Origin: CAJQGY01 sp964523375
Lineage (GTDB): Bacteria; Pseudomonadota; Gammaproteobacteria; Magnimaribacterales; D2472
Direction: 5' to 3'
DNA: 64,000 nt
Assembly (NCBI GenBank): GCA_964523375.1
Contig: CAZFYG010000001.1
Location: 59,862-123,861 of the forward strand
Program-made: the position numbers and the translations under genes
The notes under the pieces: generated by a model
Told to the model about the DNA's origin: nothing
Databases searched by the model: none
The model's input: only the letters and a program-made list of their open reading frames with translations
Shown here: positions 22,746 through 31,876 of the stretch, piece by piece
How the letters are laid out: the number at the start of each line of letters is the position of its first letter
Position numbering within the stretch: position 1 is the first letter of the stretch

Positions 22746-23141
22746 TTAAAATACCTCGCATAGAATTTCGCCGCCAATATTTTTTGACTTAGCATCTTTG
22801 TCTGTCATCAGACCTTGATTGGTAGATATTATGAAAGATCCTAGGCCATTTTTGACTTGCTTAAGGTCTGAGGATGCGGAGTACTTTCTTAAACTCGGCT
22901 TACTAACTCTTGAAATATTTTTAATAACAGGCTTTTCGTTATGATATTTTAAAGCAATTTTAATCATTGGCTTGCCTTCATTATCTGTTTTTTCGCAGCT
23001 TTTTAAATAACCTTCATTAACTAACACATTAACTAACTGATGTTTTAGTTTTGAGTAAGGAGCATCAACATGGGCCTTGCCACGCATAAGTCCGTTACGT
23101 ATTCTTGTTAAACAATCTGAAATGGGATCTTGAAAACTCAT
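22746..23141 (-). CDS. rpsH: 30S ribosomal protein S8
   Basis: Primary 16S-binding protein of 131 residues. The N-terminal SFQDPISDCLTRIRNGLMRG and the C-terminal GLGSFIISTNQGLMTDKDAK are characteristic. In E. coli S8 represses the spc operon by binding mRNA at the rplE start; no matching mRNA structure was verified here. It abuts rplF with no gap. Confidence 0.97.
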   Translation of the reverse strand: MSFQDPISDCLTRIRNGLMRGKAHVDAPYSKLKHQLVNVLVNEGYLKSCEKTDNEGKPMIKIALKYHNEKPVIKNISRVSKPSLRKYSASSDLKQVKNGLGSFIISTNQGLMTDKDAKSKNIGGEILCEVF

Positions 23142-23145
23142 ATTA

Positions 23146-23451
23146 TTACCAACTTGATTTTACTAAACCTGGAATGTCGCCTCTCATAGCTGCTTCTCTG
23201 AGCTTAATTCTACTTAGCCCAAATTTTCTATACACAGCATGAGGTCTTCCAGTTACCTGACATCTTCTTACTACTCTTGAAGGACTTGCATTTCTTGGAA
23301 GTTGCTGAAACTTCTTATATGCATCATATCTTTCTTCACTAGGCAAACTAAGGTCTGAGAATATCGCTTTTAGTGATGCTCTTTTTTCAGCATACCTTGC
23401 AACTGTTTTAATTCTCTTAGTTTCTCTTGCGATCATTGATTTTTTAGCCAT
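23146..23451 (-). CDS. rpsN: 30S ribosomal protein S14 (zinc-free form)
   Basis: Protein of 101 residues in the 30S head. It is the long form without the CxxC-CxxC zinc ribbon; the only cysteine in the C-terminal signature SRVVRRCQVTGRPHAVYRKFGLSR does not form a zinc site. Begins MAKKSMIARETKR. Spc operon between rplE and rpsH. Confidence 0.97.
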   Translation of the reverse strand: MAKKSMIARETKRIKTVARYAEKRASLKAIFSDLSLPSEERYDAYKKFQQLPRNASPSRVVRRCQVTGRPHAVYRKFGLSRIKLREAAMRGDIPGLVKSSW

Positions 23452-23461
23452 AAATTTATAC

Positions 23462-24001
23462 CTATTTTTTAAATGGGAATTCCAAAACTTCTAGTAAAGC
23501 TTTGGCATCTTCCTTGTTTGTAGCAGAAGTATTTATACATATATCCATACCTCTAATGTTATCTATATTGTCGTAGTTAATTTCTGGAAATATTATCTGT
23601 TCTTTAATTCCAAAATTATAATTACCTTGCCCATCAAATGATTTTGGATTTAAGCCCCTAAAATCTCTTTCTCTAGGAATTGCAATGTTTATAAGTCTTT
23701 CCATAAACTCATACATTTTGTTACCTCTCAAGGTAACTTTGCAGCCCAGTGGCCAGCCCTCTCTTATCTTAAAGCTTGCTACAGATTTTCTTGCTTTGGT
23801 TATAACTGGTTTTTGTCCTGCTATGGCTGTGAGATTCTGAAAAGCTGATTCTAAATGTTTTTTATCATTTGCAGCCTCTCCAACACCCATGTTAATTACT
23901 ACTTTTGTAAGCTTAGGAACTGCCATTACATTTTTCATGCCTAACTTTTCTTGTAAAACAGGTATAAGTTCTTTTTTATAAGTTTCTTTTAAATTTGACA
24001 T
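23462..24001 (-). CDS. rplE: 50S ribosomal protein L5
   Basis: 5S rRNA-binding protein of 179 residues contacting P-site tRNA. Segments VPKLTKVVINMGVGEA, KARKSVASFKIREGWPLG and IPRERDFRGLNPKSFDG are diagnostic. The start overlaps the rplX stop by one base (TAATG). Works with L18, encoded six genes downstream in this operon. Confidence 0.97.
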   Translation of the reverse strand: MSNLKETYKKELIPVLQEKLGMKNVMAVPKLTKVVINMGVGEAANDKKHLESAFQNLTAIAGQKPVITKARKSVASFKIREGWPLGCKVTLRGNKMYEFMERLINIAIPRERDFRGLNPKSFDGQGNYNFGIKEQIIFPEINYDNIDNIRGMDICINTSATNKEDAKALLEVLEFPFKK

Positions 24002-24330
24002 TATTTAATCTCTTTTTTACTTGATTTGAATAATCTAACTTTTTTGCCATCTTTATCTTTAGAGTATGAAATCTTATCTTTAGCTTTGGTGCTTGTGTTC
24101 CATATGGCTAGATTGGATAGATCTATTGATGATTCTTGTTCGACTATACCTCCAGTCACCCCCATTTCAGGATTTGGCTTTGTGTGTTTTTTAACCATAT
24201 TCACACCGGTAACTATTGCTTTATTTTTTGATTTAAAAATCTTTCTAAGAGTTCCGGTTTTGCCTACATCTCTACCTGCTAGGACCACAACCTCATCACC
24301 TGCTCTAAGTTTTGTTGTAATATTTCCCAT
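24001..24330 (-). CDS. rplX: 50S ribosomal protein L24
   Basis: Assembly-initiating 23S-binding protein of 109 residues near the exit tunnel. It has the KOW motif GDEVVVLAGRDVGKTGTLRKI (about 11-31) and the conserved GVNMVKKHTKPNPE and GGIVEQESSIDLSNL. It starts immediately after rplN. Spc operon. Confidence 0.97.
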   Translation of the reverse strand: MGNITTKLRAGDEVVVLAGRDVGKTGTLRKIFKSKNKAIVTGVNMVKKHTKPNPEMGVTGGIVEQESSIDLSNLAIWNTSTKAKDKISYSKDKDGKKVRLFKSSKKEIK

Positions 24331-24699
24331 TTATAGTACCTCAGGCGCTAACGATAAAATCTTCATATGACTTCCATCCCTTAGCTCTCTCGTCACAGGG
24401 CCAAATACCCTGGTGCCAATTGGAGCTTTCTGGTTATTTATTAATACGGCGGCATTTTCATCAAATTTAATTAGTGAGCCATCCTTTCTTCTAACCCCTT
24501 TTTTAGTTCTAACAATAAGTGCGTCAACCACTTGGCCTTTTTTAACCTTGCCAGTTGGAATAGCTTCTCTAACAGCTACTTTAATAACGTCACCAATATT
24601 TGCATAGCGCCTTTTAGATCCACCTAGAACTTTTATACACATTACGCTTCTAGCACCGCTGTTATCAGCGATTTTTAACAGTGATTGCATTTGAATCAT
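24331..24699 (-). CDS. rplN: 50S ribosomal protein L14
   Basis: Protein of 122 residues at the subunit interface. Diagnostic sequence: MIQMQSLLKIADNSGARSV at the start and RRKDGSLIKFDENAAVLI in the middle. First gene of the spc operon in the E. coli scheme, but here its start overlaps the rpsQ stop by one base, so no separate spc promoter can fit and S10 and spc are probably one transcript. Confidence 0.97.
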   Translation of the reverse strand: MIQMQSLLKIADNSGARSVMCIKVLGGSKRRYANIGDVIKVAVREAIPTGKVKKGQVVDALIVRTKKGVRRKDGSLIKFDENAAVLINNQKAPIGTRVFGPVTRELRDGSHMKILSLAPEVL

Positions 24700-24992
24700 T
24701 ATTCACTCTCCTCTGCTACATTCTCTTTAGCTTCAGCAGTTGCCACTTTATTAGCTGTTTCTACCAGCATCCAAGTTTTACTTTTAGATAAAGGCCTGCA
24801 CTCTTGAACAGTAACTACATCACCAATTGTTGCAGTATTACCCTCATCATGTGCATGGACTTTAGTCGATCTTTTAATAATCTTTCCATACAAAGGATGT
24901 TTTACTTTTCTTTCAATTTGGACTGTAATGGTTTTGTCGGCCTTGTCGCTAGTTACAACACCCGTTAAAACTCTTGGGTTGGAATTTTCCAT
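24699..24992 (-). CDS. rpsQ: 30S ribosomal protein S17
   Basis: OB-fold primary 16S-binding protein. The core (about 6-82) includes LTGVVTSDKADKTITVQIER and VGDVVTVQECRPLSKSKTW. At 97 residues it has a short acidic C-terminal extension (rich in A, E, N) beyond the E. coli length of 84. One-base overlaps with both rpmC and rplN. Confidence 0.96.
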   Translation of the reverse strand: MENSNPRVLTGVVTSDKADKTITVQIERKVKHPLYGKIIKRSTKVHAHDEGNTATIGDVVTVQECRPLSKSKTWMLVETANKVATAEAKENVAEESE

Positions 24993-25198
24993 TATTTTTC
25001 ATCCTTTAGTTTATTTGCGTTGATTAAAGTTTTAATCCTAGCAATTTTCTTTTTAATATTTCCAAGCTGGTTTGTTTCATTTAACTGACCAGTTTTATGT
25101 TTAATCCTTAAAGTAAATTGAGACTCTCTTGCAGCAATAAGTTCTGCACCGAGTTCTTTACTATTTTTCTTACTTAAATCAACAAACTCTTTACTCAT
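24992..25198 (-). CDS. rpmC: 50S ribosomal protein L29
   Basis: Two-helix protein of 68 residues at the tunnel exit, part of the docking site for signal recognition particle and trigger factor. The conserved middle LRIKHKTGQLNETNQLGNIKKKIARIKTL in two halves identifies it. It begins directly after rplP and overlaps rpsQ by one base. Confidence 0.95.
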   Translation of the reverse strand: MSKEFVDLSKKNSKELGAELIAARESQFTLRIKHKTGQLNETNQLGNIKKKIARIKTLINANKLKDEK

Positions 25199-25609
25199 TT
25201 ATACGTCCTTACTAATAAAGTGGGTTTTGACTGGTAATTTAGCGGAGGCTAGCTTAAAGGCTTCTCTAGCTAATTCTTCTGTAACCCCAGCCATTTCAAA
25301 CATTATTTTACCTGGCTGAACTAATGCTACCCAATACTCGACATTACCCTTACCTTTACCCATACGAACTTCAAGCGGCTTCTTTGTTATTGGTTTGTCT
25401 GGAAAGATTCTGATCCAAATGTTACCGCCTCTTTTGATATGCCTAGTCATAGCTCTTCGAGCAGCCTCAATTTGCCTTGCTGTTATTCTTCCTCTATCAG
25501 AAGCAACAAGCCCAAACCTTCCAAATGCAACAGTATTACCATTTTGCGCAAGACCTCTATTACGGCCTTTATGCATTTTTCTAAATTTTGTTTGTTTTGG
25601 TTGTAACAT
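25199..25609 (-). CDS. rplP: 50S ribosomal protein L16
   Basis: Protein of 136 residues that helps shape the A site on the 50S subunit. N-terminal MLQPKQTKFRKMHKGRNRGLA, then RITARQIEAARRAMTRHIKRGG and the ending KLPVKTHFI are diagnostic. S10 operon, 5 nt after rpsC and abutting rpmC. Confidence 0.97.
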   Translation of the reverse strand: MLQPKQTKFRKMHKGRNRGLAQNGNTVAFGRFGLVASDRGRITARQIEAARRAMTRHIKRGGNIWIRIFPDKPITKKPLEVRMGKGKGNVEYWVALVQPGKIMFEMAGVTEELAREAFKLASAKLPVKTHFISKDV

Positions 25610-25614
25610 AATAA

Positions 25615-26271
25615 TTAACTTCCTTGATCGACCTTGTATGGATCTTCAGTAGTTTCACCTTTAAAGACCCAAACTTTTACACCTATAATTCCATAAGTGG
25701 TTAAAGCTTCAGCAGTTCCATAATCAATATCAGCTCTTATAGTATGTAGAGGAACTCTTCCTTCTCGATACCATTCAGTTCTAGCTATTTCAGCACCATT
25801 TAACCTTCCTGAAACCTCAACTCTCACTCCTTTTGCACTTTGTCTTAAAGCACTCTGGACAGTTCTTTTCATTGCACGCCTAAACATAACTCTTCTTTCA
25901 AGCTGTTGAGCGATGCCTTCAGCAAGAATAGTTGCATCTAAATCTGGTTTTTTGACTTCTTTAATATTTATTTGGGTTGATTTTTTTACAATCTTTTCAA
26001 CTGCTTTTTTGAGATTATCTATCTCTTCACCACGTTTTCCAATAATTATTCCAGGTCTAGATGTATATATAGAAACTACAAAATTCTCAGATGATCTTTC
26101 TAGTTCTATTTTACTTATAGAAGAATTTTTTAGTTTAACTTTAAAATACTCTCTGACTTTGAGGTCTTGAATAAGATTTTCAGAGAAAGCTTTGCCTTTT
26201 GCATACCAGTTAGCATTTTGTTTTTTGCTTGTTCCTAGTCTGAAACCAATTGGATTTACTTTTTGTCCCAT
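25615..26271 (-). CDS. rpsC: 30S ribosomal protein S3
   Basis: Protein of 218 residues forming the mRNA entry helicase with S4 and S5. The KH domain carries RPGIIIGKRGEEIDNLK (about 72-88); the C-terminal half has RRAMKRTVQSALRQSAKGVRVE and WYREGRVPLHTIRADIDYG. The C-terminal tail is shorter than in E. coli (233). One-base overlap with rplV. Confidence 0.97.
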   Translation of the reverse strand: MGQKVNPIGFRLGTSKKQNANWYAKGKAFSENLIQDLKVREYFKVKLKNSSISKIELERSSENFVVSIYTSRPGIIIGKRGEEIDNLKKAVEKIVKKSTQINIKEVKKPDLDATILAEGIAQQLERRVMFRRAMKRTVQSALRQSAKGVRVEVSGRLNGAEIARTEWYREGRVPLHTIRADIDYGTAEALTTYGIIGVKVWVFKGETTEDPYKVDQGS

Positions 26272-26609
26272 TATTTACTCCCCTCAGATAAAATAATCTC
26301 GATGTGGCATGTAGGCTTGATTATTCTGTCCGCTCTTCCTCTTGCTCTTGGTTTCATTCGCTTTAGTCTCATCCCTTGATTAACTATTATTGATTTAACA
26401 GATAGCAAATCTACATCTGCCTTATTATTATTTTCAGCGTTGGCAATAGCAGATTCCAATAATTTCTTGATAACTGCTGCTCCTTTTTGTTTATTGAAAC
26501 CTAAAAAATCCATAGCATCTTGCACAGATTTTCCTCTTATTGCATTAGCTACTAACCCGGCTTTTTGGGGTGATAATCTAGTTCCTTTTAAGTAAGCTCT
26601 TGTATCCAT
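26271..26609 (-). CDS. rplV: 50S ribosomal protein L22
   Basis: Protein of 112 residues whose beta-hairpin lines the exit tunnel. Conserved parts: GTRLSPQKAGLVANAIRGKSV and the hairpin GMRLKRMKPRARGRADRI, which looks wild type with no macrolide-resistance deletion. One-base overlaps with rpsS and rpsC. Confidence 0.96.
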   Translation of the reverse strand: MDTRAYLKGTRLSPQKAGLVANAIRGKSVQDAMDFLGFNKQKGAAVIKKLLESAIANAENNNKADVDLLSVKSIIVNQGMRLKRMKPRARGRADRIIKPTCHIEIILSEGSK

Positions 26610-26881
26610 TATTTAGCCTTCCTGTCGCCTGAATGCATTTTAAATGTTCTTGTTAATGAGAATTCACCAAGCTTATGGCCAACCATATCTTCATTTACAT
26701 ACACTGGAATATGTTGTCTCCCATTGTGAACGGCAATAGTCAAACCAACCATTGATGGATTAATCATTGATCTTCTTGACCATGTTTTAATTGGTCTTTT
26801 ATCATTAGACGCAAGTGCTGCATCTACTTTTTTTTCAAGTGATAAATCTATGAAAGGTCCTTTTTTAAGTGATCTTGGCAT
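26609..26881 (-). CDS. rpsS: 30S ribosomal protein S19
   Basis: Head protein of 90 residues next to S13. It starts MPRSLKKGPFIDLSLEKKV and contains TWSRRSMINPSMVGLTIAVHNG, GHKLGEFSLTRTF, all standard. One base after rplB and overlapping rplV by one base. Confidence 0.97.
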   Translation of the reverse strand: MPRSLKKGPFIDLSLEKKVDAALASNDKRPIKTWSRRSMINPSMVGLTIAVHNGRQHIPVYVNEDMVGHKLGEFSLTRTFKMHSGDRKAK

Positions 26882-26882
26882 A

Positions 26883-27710
26883 TTACTTCCTGCTTCCTCT
26901 TCTTCTAATTATTAAATCGTCAGTACGCTGATTTTTACGGGTTTTATATCCTTTTGTAGGTATTCCCCAAGGAGTTGATGGATGTCTTCCACCTGATGTT
27001 CTACCCTCACCACCACCATGTGGATGATCAACCGGGTTCATAGCAACACCACGAACAGTAGGCCTAACACCTCTCCATCTTTTAGCCCCTGCCTTACCGA
27101 GTGATTTTAAATTATTTTCTTGGTTAGAAACCACTCCTAGAGTAGCCCTACATTCCCATAATACTTTTCTTGTCTCACCAGATTGAAGTCTTAAAGTTGC
27201 GTAAATGCCTTCTTTAGCAATTAATCTTGCTGATGTGCCCGCACTTCTTGCCAATTGCGCTCCTTTTAGTGGCTTAAGTTCTACGCAATGAACATTTGTT
27301 CCCAATGGGATGTCCTTGAGCTTCATTGAATTTCCTACTTTAATTTCACATTTTTCAGCAGAAATAATCTCATCACCAACATTTAATTTGCTTGGAGCAA
27401 TAATATATTTTCTCTCGCCATCTTTATATTTTAGAAGAGCAATATGAGCAGACCTATTTGGATCATATTCTAGTCTTTCAACAACAGCAGGGATATCTAA
27501 CTTATTTCTTTTAAAATCGATAATTCTGTAATGTTGCTTATGGCCACCACCTTGGTGTCTAACAGTAATCCTACCATTATTATTTCTTCCGCCATTCTTA
27601 GATTTTGGTTGGGTAAGAGACTTTAAGGGTTTTCCTTTATAAAGATCAGTTTTAACCGAAATAACACCCCGACGACCTGGACTAGTAGGTTTAGCTTTAA
27701 TAATTGCCAT
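26883..27710 (-). CDS. rplB: 50S ribosomal protein L2
   Basis: Universally conserved 23S-binding protein of 275 residues, needed for subunit joining and peptidyl transferase assembly. The C-terminal signature VRGVAMNPVDHPHGGGEGRT includes the conserved histidine of the HPHGGG motif, and GRNNNGRITVRHQGGGHKQ lies near the N-terminus. S10 operon between rplW and rpsS. Confidence 0.98.
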   Translation of the reverse strand: MAIIKAKPTSPGRRGVISVKTDLYKGKPLKSLTQPKSKNGGRNNNGRITVRHQGGGHKQHYRIIDFKRNKLDIPAVVERLEYDPNRSAHIALLKYKDGERKYIIAPSKLNVGDEIISAEKCEIKVGNSMKLKDIPLGTNVHCVELKPLKGAQLARSAGTSARLIAKEGIYATLRLQSGETRKVLWECRATLGVVSNQENNLKSLGKAGAKRWRGVRPTVRGVAMNPVDHPHGGGEGRTSGGRHPSTPWGIPTKGYKTRKNQRTDDLIIRRRGSRK

Positions 27711-27712
27711 GA

Positions 27713-28009
27713 TTAGTTAATACCCTCAAGTTGAATCTCAGAATCTTTTCCAAGAGTAATAAATGCTTTTTTGTAATTAGATCTTTTATATAAACCAGTC
27801 CTGTTTCTTTTCCTTTTACCTTTTACAATAGAAGTGGTAACTTTTAGAACTTCAACTTTAAATAATTTTTCAACAGCTTGCTTGATCTCTCTTTTGTTTG
27901 CAGATAAATCGACTTTGAATACAAACTGCTTAAGCTCCTCTCCAACTCTGGCTGACTTCTCAGTTACTATTGGGGCTTTAATAAGTGTAAATAGTTTCTC
28001 GTTATGCAT
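27713..28009 (-). CDS. rplW: 50S ribosomal protein L23
   Basis: Tunnel-exit protein of 98 residues that docks trigger factor and SRP. Signatures: LIKAPIVTEKSARVGE at the start and LFKVEVLKVTTSIVKGKRKRNRTGLYKR in two parts. The start codon lies 8 nt inside the rplD reading frame, the longest overlap in the operon. Confidence 0.96.
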   Translation of the reverse strand: MHNEKLFTLIKAPIVTEKSARVGEELKQFVFKVDLSANKREIKQAVEKLFKVEVLKVTTSIVKGKRKRNRTGLYKRSNYKKAFITLGKDSEIQLEGIN

Positions 28010-28616
28010 CTATCCACTCCTCAATTTGTTTAAAGGCTTCAGCTGTAACTGCTACTTTATGAGATTTAAGTAAGACGACTGGATTGATCTCTCTAACAGT
28101 AATAACATCAACGTTCGGTATGTTTCTTATTGAAAGAAAGAAATTTACATCTATTTCATCTGTGATGATCAAAACTTTACTTAATGAAAAATCATTTAGA
28201 AATTTAGCTATGTCTTTAGTCTTAGGTTTCTCTAGTACAGGATTTTCAATAGCCACCAACCTTTCTTGTCTTAATAGCTCAGAGAATATAGATCTAATAG
28301 CAGCTCTATACATTTTTTTATTTATTTTTTTACTGTAATCTCTAGGTCTAGCAGCAAATGCAACACCACCACCTCTCCATAGAGGACTTCGTATAGTACC
28401 TGCTCTAGCTCGGCCTGTACCTTTTTGTTTATATGGCTTCTTACCGCCACCTCTAACATCAGATCTTGTTTTTTGTTGAGATGAGCCCTGTCTTGAACCA
28501 GCCATAAAACTAACTACAGCTTGATGAACAAGTGATTCGTTAAAATCTCTTCCAAAAGCTGAATCAGATATATCGATATTCTCTTTTTTTGTTTTTGATA
28601 ATAAGTCTATTTTCAT
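28002..28616 (-). CDS. rplD: 50S ribosomal protein L4
   Basis: Protein of 204 residues with a long loop into the exit tunnel; in E. coli it also represses the S10 operon. The loop region KTRSDVRGGGKKPYKQKGTGRARAG (in two parts, about 50-74) looks intact and wild type for macrolide sensitivity. It overlaps rplC by 4 nt and rplW by 8 nt. The L4-binding leader of E. coli was not recognised upstream of rpsJ. Confidence 0.96.
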   Translation of the reverse strand: MKIDLLSKTKKENIDISDSAFGRDFNESLVHQAVVSFMAGSRQGSSQQKTRSDVRGGGKKPYKQKGTGRARAGTIRSPLWRGGGVAFAARPRDYSKKINKKMYRAAIRSIFSELLRQERLVAIENPVLEKPKTKDIAKFLNDFSLSKVLIITDEIDVNFFLSIRNIPNVDVITVREINPVVLLKSHKVAVTAEAFKQIEEWIDA

Positions 28617-29248
28617 GATCTTTTTAGCGCTGGTTTAATTTTTAAATCTGAACCGTTAAACCCAGGAACTGCTCCTTTAATATAGATAATGCTGTTTTCC
28701 ACATCTAGTTCTACAATTTTAAGATTTTGTACTGTTTTTTGAACATTACCCATGTGTCCAGACATTTTCTTTCCTTTCCAAACACGGCCTGGTGTTTGGC
28801 ATTGTCCTATTGAGCCATGAGCTCTGTGGGACAAAGAGTTACCATGAGTAGCGTCTTGCATTGCAAAGTTATGTCTTTTTATAACACCGGCATATCCTTT
28901 ACCTTTAGAGGTGCCTGTAATATCAACATACTGCCCTACTTCAAAAATATCAGCTTTTAAGTGATTGCCAACAGCAAAGTTGTCAGTCTGTTCTTGACTG
29001 CACCTGAATTCAGCTAATATGCCAGGATTTAGATTAACCTTTTTGTAAAATTCACTTTTAGATTTATTAATGTTATTAGATTTTTTTGTTTTAGATACAA
29101 CAAGAGACGTATAACCATCGTTACTTGCTGTTTTAATATCTGCAACAAAATTACCGCAGACGGATACTGCAGTTACAGGAACAGACTCACCGTCTTCAAG
29201 AAAAAGACGTGTCATTCCAGATTTATTTCCTATTAAGCCTATGCTCAA
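28613..29248 (-). CDS. rplC: 50S ribosomal protein L3
   Basis: Early-assembly 23S-binding protein of 211 residues. It starts MSIGLIGNKSGMTRLF and contains SKGKGYAGVIKRHNF and the GSIGQCQTPGRVWKGKKMSGHMG loop that reaches the peptidyl transferase centre. It is separated from rpsJ by 61 nt, unusually wide for this operon. Confidence 0.97.
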   Translation of the reverse strand: MSIGLIGNKSGMTRLFLEDGESVPVTAVSVCGNFVADIKTASNDGYTSLVVSKTKKSNNINKSKSEFYKKVNLNPGILAEFRCSQEQTDNFAVGNHLKADIFEVGQYVDITGTSKGKGYAGVIKRHNFAMQDATHGNSLSHRAHGSIGQCQTPGRVWKGKKMSGHMGNVQKTVQNLKIVELDVENSIIYIKGAVPGFNGSDLKIKPALKRS

Positions 29249-29309
29249 TTTAATCTCCTATATACGGGGCTTGTAACCCTCTATGGCCGCATTCGCGTTA
29301 AAAAATGGA

Positions 29310-29621
29310 CTAGCTTAAGCTTATCTGAACGTCTACCCCTGAGGATAGATCTAGTTTCATTAAAGCATCTACTGTTTTATCAGTCGGTTCAACTATATCC
29401 ATAAGTCTTTTGTAAGTAACAATCTCATATTGGTCCCTTGCATCTTTATCTTTGTGCGGTGACTTAAGAATTGTTGTCTTTTCTTTTTTGACAGGTAAAG
29501 GTATCGGTCCATTAATCACAGCACCAGTTTTTTTAACTGTTTCCACTATTAATTTAGCTGAAGCATCGATCAGTCTATAATCGAAAGCTTTTAGCCTTAT
29601 TCTTATTGATTGATTCTCCAT
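29310..29621 (-). CDS. rpsJ: 30S ribosomal protein S10 (NusE)
   Basis: Protein of 103 residues in the 30S head that doubles as NusE in antitermination with NusB and NusG. Conserved sequence: IRIRLKAFDYRLIDASA near the start and GPIPLPVKKEKTTILKSPH. First gene of the S10 operon, with its own promoter in the 128-nt spacer after fusA. Confidence 0.97.
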   Translation of the reverse strand: MENQSIRIRLKAFDYRLIDASAKLIVETVKKTGAVINGPIPLPVKKEKTTILKSPHKDKDARDQYEIVTYKRLMDIVEPTDKTVDALMKLDLSSGVDVQISLS

Positions 29622-29687
29622 TTTATTCCTATTTTTCTACCTATTAAATTTGTTCTTACACATTTAGCTAATTGCAAAATGTGGCGT

Positions 29688-29717
29688 ATTCTAAGCTTCT
29701 AACAACCCAACTGTCAA
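29688..29717 (-). promoter_or_regulatory. Sigma-70 promoter for the S10 operon
   Basis: Minus-strand TTGACA (29717-29712), an 18-nt spacer and TAGAAT (29693-29688). The -35 is a perfect consensus and the -10 matches five of six. Start near 29681 gives a leader of about 60 nt before rpsJ. Confidence 0.7.
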
Positions 29718-29749
29718 CATAAATGATGCAGTTTTATTCTTAATTTTTT

Positions 29750-31852
29750 CTATGAAGTTTTAAGTTGCTCAGCAATATTTTTTGGAACTTCGCCATACTT
29801 AGTGAATTCCATTGTAAAAGTTGCTCTACCTTGTGTAGCTGATCTTAAATCTGTTGCATAACCAAACATTTCCGCTAGTGGAACTTCAGATGAGACTTCC
29901 TTTCCAGAAGTAATATCATCCATTCCTAATATTATTCCTCGTCTTCTATTAAGGTCACCAACAACATCACCCATATGCTCTTCAGGCGTAACTACTACCA
30001 CCTTCATAACTGGCTCAAGTAAAGCAGGCTTTGCCTTATTTGCACCTTCTTTTAACGCATAAGATCCAGCAATTTTAAATGCCATTTCATTTGAATCTAC
30101 ATCATGAAAAGAACCGTCATATAAAGTTGCTCTTAAGGCTAGTAATGGATATCCAGCAATTACACCATTCTGCATTTGCTCTTGAATACCTTTATTAACA
30201 GCAGGTATGTACTCTTTTGGAATTACTCCACCAACAATCTTGTCTACAAACTCATACTCATCATCAAGCCCCAAAGGTTCAAGCTTAAGCCAAACATGAC
30301 CATATTGACCTTTACCACCACTTTGACGAACAAACTTGCCTTCGACTTCAACAGTTTCTTTGATCGTTTCTCTGTATGCTACTTGTGGCTTACCGATATT
30401 TGCTTCAACCGAGAACTCTCTTCTCATTCTATCTACTAGCACATCTAAATGAAGTTCACCCATTCCAGATATTATAGTCTGTCCAGATTCCTCATCACTT
30501 GTAACTCTAAATGAAGGGTCTTCCTGAGCAAGCTTTCCTAGTGCCAATGACATTTTTTCTTGATCTGGTTTTGATTTAGGCTCAACTGCTACAGATATTA
30601 CAGGCTCTGGGAAATCCATTCTCTCAAGAACAATTGGTTTTGAAGCATCAGATAAAGTATCACCCGTGGTAATATCTTTTAAGCCTATACACGCAGCTAT
30701 GTCTCCGGCTCGCACTTCTTTGATCTCTTCTCTATTATTGGAATGCATTTGAACCATTCTTCCAACTCTTTCTTTCTTCGATTTTGTTGAGTTTATTACA
30801 GCATCTCCTACAGAAAGAACACCTGAATATACACGAATAAATGTAAGCGTTCCCACAAATGGATCAGTTGCAATTTTAAATGCTAGCGCAGAGAAAGGTT
30901 CATCATCAGATGATTTTCTTGTATCTTCTTTCTCATCTTCTTGGGAATTATTTGGAATGACTCCGGTAATAGCCTTTACTTCGTCAGGGGCAGGTAAAAA
31001 TTCAACAACAGCATCAAGCATAGCTTGAACACCTTTATTTTTAAAAGCTGAACCACATAAACCAACAATAAGTTCGTTATCCAATGATCTAATTCTTAAA
31101 CCTTCCTTGATTTGTGCAACAGATAAATCGCCTGACTCAAGATAAGTATCCATTAATTCTTCGTTTGCTTCTGCAGCAGCTTCTAGCATTTCTTCTCTAA
31201 GCTCATTACATCTTTCTAAAAGATCTTCCGGTATATCTCTTGAATCAAATGTTAGGCCTTGGTCTTCTTCGTTCCAGTAAATTGCACGCATATTAATAAG
31301 ATCAACAACACCTTTGAAGTCCTCTTCAGCGCCAATATTATATTGAATTGGTACAATGTTAGCTTGAAGTCTATCTTTAATTTGCTGAACAACTCTATCA
31401 AAATTTGCACCAGCTCTATCCATTTTATTGACAAAAACAACTCTTGGAACTTCATATCTGTTAGCTTGTCTCCAAACTGTTTCGGATTGTGGCTCAACAC
31501 CTGAGGTACCGCAAAATACTACAACGGCTCCATCTAAAACTCTTAGTGACCTCTCAACCTCAATAGTAAAGTCAACGTGACCTGGTGTATCGATAATATT
31601 TATTCTATGTTGAGGAAACTGTTGCTCCATGCCACTCCAAAAACAAGTAGTAGCTGCGGATGTAATAGTAATACCTCTCTCTTGTTCTTGCTCCATCCAA
31701 TCCATTGTGGCTGCTCCATCATGAACCTCACCAATCTTATGTGATAGACCTGTATAAAAGAGAACCCTCTCAGTTGTAGTTGTTTTTCCAGCATCAACGT
31801 GAGCACAGATACCAACATTACGATATTTATTTAAAACAATTTGTCTAGCCAT
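29750..31852 (-). CDS. fusA: Elongation factor G
   Basis: Ribosomal translocase GTPase of 700 residues. G1 is AHVDAGKTT near residue 18, G3 DTPGHVDF, G4 NKMDRAG, followed by domains II-V with the tip GKGQYGHVWLKLEP in domain IV. Length matches E. coli (704). It follows rpsG by 24 nt. No tuf gene follows it, unlike E. coli, so the str operon ends here. Confidence 0.98.
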   Translation of the reverse strand: MARQIVLNKYRNVGICAHVDAGKTTTTERVLFYTGLSHKIGEVHDGAATMDWMEQEQERGITITSAATTCFWSGMEQQFPQHRINIIDTPGHVDFTIEVERSLRVLDGAVVVFCGTSGVEPQSETVWRQANRYEVPRVVFVNKMDRAGANFDRVVQQIKDRLQANIVPIQYNIGAEEDFKGVVDLINMRAIYWNEEDQGLTFDSRDIPEDLLERCNELREEMLEAAAEANEELMDTYLESGDLSVAQIKEGLRIRSLDNELIVGLCGSAFKNKGVQAMLDAVVEFLPAPDEVKAITGVIPNNSQEDEKEDTRKSSDDEPFSALAFKIATDPFVGTLTFIRVYSGVLSVGDAVINSTKSKKERVGRMVQMHSNNREEIKEVRAGDIAACIGLKDITTGDTLSDASKPIVLERMDFPEPVISVAVEPKSKPDQEKMSLALGKLAQEDPSFRVTSDEESGQTIISGMGELHLDVLVDRMRREFSVEANIGKPQVAYRETIKETVEVEGKFVRQSGGKGQYGHVWLKLEPLGLDDEYEFVDKIVGGVIPKEYIPAVNKGIQEQMQNGVIAGYPLLALRATLYDGSFHDVDSNEMAFKIAGSYALKEGANKAKPALLEPVMKVVVVTPEEHMGDVVGDLNRRRGIILGMDDITSGKEVSSEVPLAEMFGYATDLRSATQGRATFTMEFTKYGEVPKNIAEQLKTS

Positions 31853-31876
31853 AGTATTTTATAATTTTTTATTTAA

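Noticed and set aside
29622..29749. tufA remnant between fusA and rpsJ
   Set aside because: The 128-nt spacer holds a promoter and no EF-Tu-like codons in any frame.
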